64,000 nucleotides of DNA from Orobanche coerulescens (Eukaryota > Streptophyta > Magnoliopsida > Lamiales > Orobanchaceae): NCBI GenBank assembly GCA_033398695.1, contig CM065818.1:82084092-82148091 (forward strand), written 5' to 3'. The notes under the pieces were generated by a model that was not told where the DNA came from, did not search any database, and saw only the letters and a program-made list of their open reading frames with translations. Made by a program: the position numbers and the translations under genes. Shown here piece after piece: positions 57,782 to 64,000 of the stretch. Every line of letters begins with the position of its first letter. Position 1 is the first letter of the stretch.

Positions 57782-59283
57782 AAGCATTGATGGCAGCGTA
57801 AGGCCACTCTTCGGACTTTCTTGAAGCGCATCTTAAAAATTGTGTTATACTTCCGAGTATATTTTATTTTCTTTTGTTGTTTGTCTCGTATATTTATTCG
57901 CTTGCAGATTCTAAAAGGCGTTAGCTCAAGCATCAACTTTCATAACAGGGAGTATTCTGGTTTTCTCCTTGCTTTTTATTTTAATTTTTTTTATTTTTTT
58001 AAAAACTGAGGACAGTTTTATTTTCAAGTTTGGGGGTGGTATGTTTTAATTATTTTGGTGTGTTGGTATTTTGGTGTGTTTTGATTATTTTGGTTATTCG
58101 CCTTAAATTTTTACTCAAACTTTTTTTACTATATATATATATGTATTATTTTGATTTGTGAGATTTCTAGATCTGGCCATAACACCAATAAGTTAGCTAT
58201 ATACAAGCTTCTGAAATTATTTTAAACCGGTTAAAAAATTGTATATTCCAAAAATTTTGAGCCTTAATCTCTCTTTTCAAGCCTTGTAATTATCATTTAA
58301 AATCGAGTCATTCATTACCTTGAGAAAAGAAGAATCAGTCGATTGATGAAAAATAGAACTGAAATTTACTTAATTTGTGGAGTTTTTGATTTTTCATGCT
58401 TAACTAATAAATTATTTTCTGCAAAAATTTTATTCCCTAAAAAAAAAGGGGTCATTGATAAAAAGAGGTTAGTCGAAAATAAAAAAGGAAGAAGTGTTGA
58501 GCAGCAACAGCTGCCTAATTTTGGGGGTCCTAAAATTTTGCGAAAAATAAAGGACTAACCATTGTTGGTGTGTAGCTGCCGTCTCACAACAAAAAAAGAT
58601 AGAAGAAGTGTTGGTGAAAAGAGCTACACGTTAGCAAATAACGTTGTGAAAGCTATCACCTAAAAAAAATAGAAATTATGTTGGTGAAAAGAGCTACACG
58701 TTAACAAATAACGGTGTGAAAGCTATCACCTAAAAAAAATGGAAATTGTCTTGGTGAAAAGAGCTACACGTTAGCAAATAACGGTGTGAAAGCTATCACT
58801 AATAGGGATGTAGTTTATGAGCAGATTTGAATTAATTAGCGACTGAATTTCAATACATTCAATTTTGTGAACAATGACAATATTTGATGACGCCGATGAA
58901 ATTCTTCTTCATATTGAGTCGAAAAATAAACGAGTGATCGAGAGCAACCATTAAAGGGAGTCGTGTGTATCACGAGTGGGAAAGAAATAATCAACCTTTT
59001 GGGGGGGAACCTTGCATTTTGGAATTACAAAAATAAAACCATGTTTTAACTTCAAAATCATTAGTAGATTTATTTTGAATCTTGATTCATTTCTATCTAC
59101 TGTATAAAGCTGGTTGTTGTGTATTAATGGCATTTTGATCTCCTTTTCTCTTTTTATATGATTATTTTTTTTCTCTTAATTTATGTGTGTATTATTATTT
59201 TTGTCTTATTTTTATTTTTATTTTTGGAGTGTGATTAATAAAGAGTCTTGCTCGGGACTAGCAAGAATTCAAGTTTGCGGGTG
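57782..59283 (+). mobile_element. Tat-like internal region, left arm of the inverted repeat
   Basis: Matches 15124-16486. It lacks a primer site and left LTR; instead the LOG-like gene lies upstream. It carries three tandem copies of the approximately 70-bp ACGTTAGC/GGTGTGAAAGC unit (about 58605-58800), against one in the tandem at 12936-16000. The purine tract is altered to AAGTTTGCGGG. Non-coding. Confidence 0.85.
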
Positions 59284-59940
59284 TGATAAGTGTCCGTTTT
59301 ATACACTTACCCATGGTTTGTATCGATATATTTCACCCATAATTGTGATAGTCTACTCGTTTTTGCTTAGAATTAATTAGCTTTCAATGATTTTATTATT
59401 TATCAGATGAAGATGTAAATCTAGTCTTAATCGGATTGAATTACTAATTTACTCAAGAAAAAACATGTTTATAAGATATTCTCTTTGTTGAATTTTTATG
59501 TATTCATGTTGTAGGGCTTTCCGAGATAAGTTCGATAGTCTTTCCGGATTCAAAATCAGAGTTATATATCAAAAGTTATCATCCGAAGAAGATTTGGGGC
59601 AAAAACGCAAAGTCTAAGAAATTCTGGGCTGAAAATGAAGTCTGAAACTCCATACGGGCGTAACATCATAAAGTATGGGCGTAATTCACAAAGCAAAAAG
59701 TCGTAGCCATGTTACGGCCATAACTTCTCAATGTTACGGCCGTAAGTCATCATAGTTACGACCGTAAGTCATCATAGTTACAGCCGTAACTCCTCAATGT
59801 TAAGGCCGTAACTCTTGGCAGATTATTGATCATTGCCTAATTTTTTATACTTTTGGTCTATTATTGAGGGGATGGCTGGCATTGATCCGATCTAATGTAA
59901 TAATGCTGGAGTTTTGGAGCTATTAGATGACTTTAGGTGT
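59284..59940 (+). repeat. Partial Tat-like LTR, left arm
   Basis: Starts TGATAAGTGTCCG. TTACGGCCGTAA-type cluster at about 59655-59815. It stops at GACTTTAGGTG, exactly where the TATA box follows in the complete LTRs, so this copy has lost its TATA and everything downstream. Confidence 0.85.
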
Positions 59941-59977
59941 AATAATGCTGGAGTTTTGGCTGGCATTGATCCGATCC

Positions 59978-60548
59978 AAAAGTATAAAAAATTAGGCAAT
60001 GATCAATAATCTGCCAAGAGTTACGGCCTTAACATTGAGGAGTTACGGCTGTAACATTGAGGAGTTACGGCCGTAACTATGATGACTTACGGCCGTAACA
60101 TTGAGAAGTTACGGCCGTAACATGGCTACGGCTTTTTTCTTTTTGATTTACGGCCGTACTTTATGATGTCACGCCCGTATGGAGAGTCAGACTTTATTTT
60201 TAGCCCAGAATTTCTTAGACTTTGCGTTTTTGCCCCAAATCTTCTTCGGATGATAACTTTTGATATATAACTCTGATTTGGAATCCGGAAAGACTGCCGA
60301 ACTCATCTCGGAAAGACCTACAACATGAATACATAAAAATTCAACAAAGAGAATATTTTAGAAACATGTTTTTTCTTGAGTAAATTAGTAATTCAATCCG
60401 ATTAAGACTAGATTTACATCTTTATCTGATAAATAATAAAATCATTAAAAGCTAATTAATTCTAAGCAAAAACGAGTAGACTAGCACAATTATGGGTGAA
60501 ATATATCGATACAAACCATGGATAAGTGTATAAAACTGACACTTGTCA
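59978..60548 (-). repeat. Partial Tat-like LTR, right arm (inverted)
   Basis: Reverse complement of the left-arm LTR. Its outer end reads ACACTTGTCA on the plus strand, a mutated form of the TGATAAGTGT terminus. Palindrome cluster at about 60020-60180. Confidence 0.85.
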
Positions 60549-61623
60549 CACCCCTAAACTTGAATTCTTGCTAGTCCCGAGCAAGACTCTTTATTAATCA
60601 CACTCCAAAAATAAAAAAAAATAAGACAAAAATAATAATACACACATAAATTAAGAGAAAAAAATAATCTTATAAAAAGAGAAAAGGAGATCAAAATGCC
60701 ATTAATACACAACAACCAGCTTTATACAGTAGATAGAAATGAATCAAGATTCAAAATAAATCTATTAATGATTTTGAAGTTAAAACATGGTTTTATTTTT
60801 GTAATTCCAAAATGCAAGGTTCCCCCCCAAAAGGTTGATTATTTCTTTCCCACTCGTGATACACACCACTCCCTTTAATGGTTGCTCTCGATCACTCGTT
60901 TATTTTTCGACTCAATATGAAGAAGAATTTCATCGGCGTCATCAAATATTGTGATTGTTCACAAAATTGAGTGTATTGAAATTCAGCCGCTAATTAATTC
61001 AAATCTACTCATAAACTACATCCCTATTAGTGATAGCTTTCACACCGTTATTTTCTAATGTGTAGCTGTTTTCACCGACACAATTTCCATTTTTTTAGGT
61101 GATAGCTTTCACACCGTTATTTGCTAACGTGTAGCTCTTTTCGCCAACACAATTTCCATTTTTTAGGTGATAGCTTTCACACCGTTATTTGCTAACGTGT
61201 AGCTCTTTTCACCAACATATTTTTTATCTTTTTTGTTGTGAGACGGCAGCTACGCACCAACAATGGTTAGTCCTTTATTTTTCGCAAAATTTTAGGACCC
61301 CCAAAATTAGGCAGTTGTTGCTGCTCAACACTTCTCCCTTTTTTATTTTCGACTAACCTCCTTCTATCAATGACCCTTTTTTTTAGGGAATAGAATTTTT
61401 GCAGAAAATCATTTATTAGTTAAGCATGAAAAATAAAAAAGTCCACAAATTAAGTAAATTTCAGTTCTATTTTTCATCAACCGACTGATTCTTCTTTTCT
61501 CAAGGTAACGAATGACTCGATTTTAAATGATAATTACAAGGCTTGGAAAGAGAGATTAAGACTCAAAACTTTTGGAATATACAATTTTTTAACTAGTTTA
61601 AAACGATATTAGAAGCTTGTATG
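60549..61623 (-). mobile_element. Tat-like internal region, right arm (inverted)
   Basis: Reverse complement of 58199-59283, again with three copies of the approximately 70-bp unit (about 61030-61215). Cut at 61623 by element C in the segment that reads GAAGCTTGTAT. Confidence 0.85.
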
Positions 61624-63630
61624 TGTAACACCCCCAAGTTATTTAGGGAATATTACGCCGTAAGCCCCACCGTGGGACCCACAAGGCTAAACATACGCGG
61701 ATCTATAAATTTTGACCTAGAAGGTCTACATACAAAGGAATGAAGTACAATACAAAGGGTATTCAAAATATAACCAATGTATCCAAAGACATCACAACAA
61801 AAATCAATACCTCGGCAAACACGGGCCGGAACATCGAGGAAAAGAGAAAACATTACTCGAGTATTCAATAACCATTCCAGTACAACAACACTGAATGGAA
61901 AACTCAAAACATAACCGGAGGAAAGACACAGTATCACACTTGCCCACCATCTTCATGCCGACCCGATACCTGCCTGTCCGCTCTCCTGGAACCTGAAATA
62001 CATAAAAAGTATTTCCCCCATAAAGGGGTAAGCCGTCGAACAGCTAGTGCAAGTATATCAAGTATGAAACACAATACTCCTCGACAATAAAGTAAATGTA
62101 ACCGTCAATTCATCAATTCAATACTAGTATTCCGGAATAACTAAATCTCATAGCATCACATCAATACATATATGAATACCGTGGAACCACACCAGAGGCT
62201 ACGGAACCCTCAGAGGACTCGTCGGTCCATTCCAGAGTGGTTCTTTCATATCATCTGTGGAATCACACCAAGAGGCTACGAAACCCTCAGGGGACCCATC
62301 GACCGCCCCAGAGTGGATATAAATAATCATGCCATTAATATATCTTACTTTCAAAGTCGAGAACGTACAATCATAATTATATACTTGCCTTTGAGACATC
62401 GAGAAATCGAACAGAAAAAGGGTATGAGTTCGGTAGGTCCAAGAACGCGCTTCCGGAACCTAAACAATTCGCAAGGAATATGATAATCAATTATCCATAC
62501 TCAAATTCCATGAAAAACCTCCCGAAACCCGTCTACGATTCATGAAAACACGCGGATAAACAACTAGAGGTTGGAAAATCGTCCAAACCCTCACAAGTCC
62601 GAAAGCGGCACAATTCAATGCGTCAAATCATAGGAAAAGCATGCATACGGGATAAATACATCATAATCTCAAGTTCCTCAAGCTTCAAAATGGATAAATC
62701 GGACGAATCTACGAAAAACCCAAAAAATCCCAAAAATAGGGTTCTAAGGATTTTTACCTTGATTCGCACGTTAGTATGGATTAGATGTTATGAAATCTTT
62801 GTTCTCCAACCAAATATGTTGTTGTTAGAAGAAAGATCGCTTCCAATAGCCCAAAATCGTCTCTCCCGAGCTGCCCCCGTCAGAAATAAGTGAAAAGGAT
62901 GAAAAATGATGAAATGGAAGTCAACTGTCCAATATATATCCGCCCAGTCTAGCGCACGCTACGCCTCCTTCATTAGCGTGCGCTAGCGAAGTCACCGGGT
63001 AGTCCAGTGGTTTCTGTCGGCCCCGTTAGCATGCGCTAATCGCCTATCTCTAGCATGCACTAGCCAAAAAGTGGCATCCAGTACTGGAGTCTAGAACCTA
63101 CTGTCCTCTGCCCTGCTCAAGCCTTAGCGTGTGCTACCGCTATGGCTTAGCGTGCGTTATGCAACAGCTTTAGCGTGCGCTAGCCGAAGCCTAGCATACG
63201 CTACCTTATAGTCCAGAAAACCTGACAACCTCACTGCCTCTGCCGACCAGCCCGTTAGCGTGCGCTACGGATGGATGTTAGCGTGTGCTACTAACCACGA
63301 ATAGCGCGCGCTAACGAACTCCTAGCGCGCGTTAATCCGCCAGTCCAGAGAGCAGTCCGAGTTACTGGTTCTGACCTGACTGGTCCCTTAGCGCATGCTA
63401 CGGCTCAAATCTAGCGTGCGCTAATCAAGCAGAATTAGCGTGCGTTAGCCTAGGCCTGGCGTGTGCTATTTCTCTGTCCCAGAACACTTACGCAAGGTCT
63501 AAACAATACGATCGTGACCCAAACAAGATACGAAACTTAATAACAATATCAACATCTCCAAGCGTTAACAGAGAGACAAAAAAAGGAGAACAGCAAGGTC
63601 AAACAGTCAATAAAAAGTACGGTTATTACA
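61624..63630 (-). repeat. 3' LTR of element C
   Basis: 2007 bp, TGTAACACCCCCAAG to CGGTTATTACA. It contains an approximately 80-bp direct repeat around 62180-62320 (CACACCA...AGAGGCTACG...CCCTCAG). TATA candidate and palindromes at the right. Confidence 0.85.
62933..63475 (-). promoter_or_regulatory. U3 promoter of element C: TATA plus palindromes
   Basis: Minus-strand ATATATA at 62933-62939. Ten bases upstream in element sense is TAGCGCACGCTA (62950-62961), then over a dozen related palindromes up to about 63470, many with one decayed half. Confidence 0.65.
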
Positions 63631-63648
63631 TTCTCCCCCTCTAAAAAG
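63631..63648 (-). other. Polypurine tract of element C
   Basis: The minus strand is TCTTTTTAGAGGGGGAGAA at the LTR edge, followed by the shared tail palindrome in the form AGTTTTGTCCCGAAACT. Confidence 0.65.
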
Positions 63649-63686
63649 AAGTTTTGTCCCGAAACTTAAGAAATAAAAAGTTCGGG

Positions 63687-64000
63687 TTATTCCAACAGCA
63701 TCTTCTCTTCCGTCTCCCAAGTCACCTCCTAGACTCCATGTCTCGACCATTGCACTTTGACCAGTGGAATGGTCTTATGCCGAAGTTGTTTCTCGCGATG
63801 CTCAAGGATCATCACGGGTTTCTCCGGAAAGGTAATATCCTCGGCTACGTCAATCTCACTGTAGTCGATAACGAGGCTCGGATCCGGCACGTACTTTCTC
63901 AGCTGAGACATATGAAAAACACTATGGACGGGACTCAAAGCTGGAGGCAACGCCAAGCGATAAGCTAAATCTCCAACTATATCCAAAATCTCAAAAGGTC
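63687..64000 (-). pseudogene. Element C integrase end and chromodomain, partial
   Basis: C-terminal piece of the pol polyprotein, open to the window edge. GPY/F-region end ([14 protein letters not shown]), then HMSQLRKYVPDPS and a chromodomain-like tail (KPVMILEHREKQL, KVQWSRHGV). A TAG at 63729-63731 precedes the last residues, where element A reads through, so this copy has at least one stop near its end. The frame otherwise ends at 63687-63689. Confidence 0.82.

Larger units (their letters stand above)
58199..61623. repeat. Large inverted repeat, arms about 1.65 kb
   Basis: 58199-59865 pairs with 59978-61623. The spacer (59866-59977) holds a second copy of AATAATGCTGGAGTTTTGG and of GGCTGGCATTGATCCGATC, both present a few tens of bases before. 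The right arm is cut by element C and continues beyond the window. Arms differ by substitutions and a few indels. Confidence 0.88.
61624..64000 (-). mobile_element. Element C: chromovirus, cut by the window end
   Basis: Minus-strand Ty3/gypsy element seen from its 3' end: LTR 61624-63630, purine tract, then the chromodomain and GPY/F end of the polyprotein. Palindromes of the same TAGCGCACGCTA core as A and B, but a different LTR body. The rest lies to the right of the window. Confidence 0.85.

Noticed and set aside
1..64000. tRNA or rRNA genes
   Set aside because: The tRNA-like motifs are 12-18-base primer-binding sites beside LTRs; no cloverleaf-length sequence or rRNA segment was recognised by eye.

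Overview
This window is repeat-dominated nuclear DNA of a flowering plant, probably a eudicot. Almost all of it is nested and rearranged LTR retrotransposons of the Ty3/gypsy order. There is one host-type coding sequence, a LONELY GUY (LOG)-like cytokinin-activating enzyme at 56963-57571. The plant assignment rests on LTRs bounded by TG...CA, initiator-Met and tRNA-Asp type primer-binding sites, 5-bp target duplications, Tekay/Del-like chromodomain polyproteins and the plant LOG family. I cannot name the species.

Layout. 1-3249 is an LTR of element B (plus strand). It abuts the internal region of a coding-free element with a tRNA-Asp primer site (here 'Tat/Athila-like'). Element A (3349-12930, minus) is a full-length but degraded chromovirus inserted in that internal region and flanked by the duplication CTCAC. 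The Tat-like element continues to 18077 as internal-LTR-internal-LTR, a tandem that shares its middle LTR. 18078-21126 holds a folded-back gag/protease fragment and an LTR-like segment. 21364-21920 is an inverted Tat-like fragment, and 21935-22325 carries a short ORF resembling the cysteine-rich nucleic-acid-binding protein of carlavirus-type RNA viruses.

22326-56853 is a tandem array of one gag-only element in minus orientation: a truncated internal region, then LTR-a, internal 1, LTR-b, internal 2, LTR-c, internal 3, LTR-d. The LTRs are about 3.9-4.0 kb and the complete internal regions about 2.5 kb. A 9.94-kb chromovirus, element H (35432-45371, duplication TCACG), sits inside internal 2. 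Right of the array lies the intronless LOG-like gene, then a large inverted repeat of two head-to-head Tat-like copies (58199-61623), and element C (61624 to the window end), another chromovirus, cut by the edge.

Most striking observation: each LTR family carries its own cluster of short CpG-containing palindromes (TTAGCGCACGCTAA in A, B and C; TTACGTACGTAA in the array; GTGCCGCGGC in H; TTACGGCCGTAA in the Tat-like element). In A, B, C, H and the array, the nearest palindrome lies about 10-13 bp upstream of the predicted TATA box in the element's own sense. This looks like a recurrent promoter design across families. All percentages, ages and copy numbers elsewhere in the genome are unknown to me; statements about mechanism are inference.
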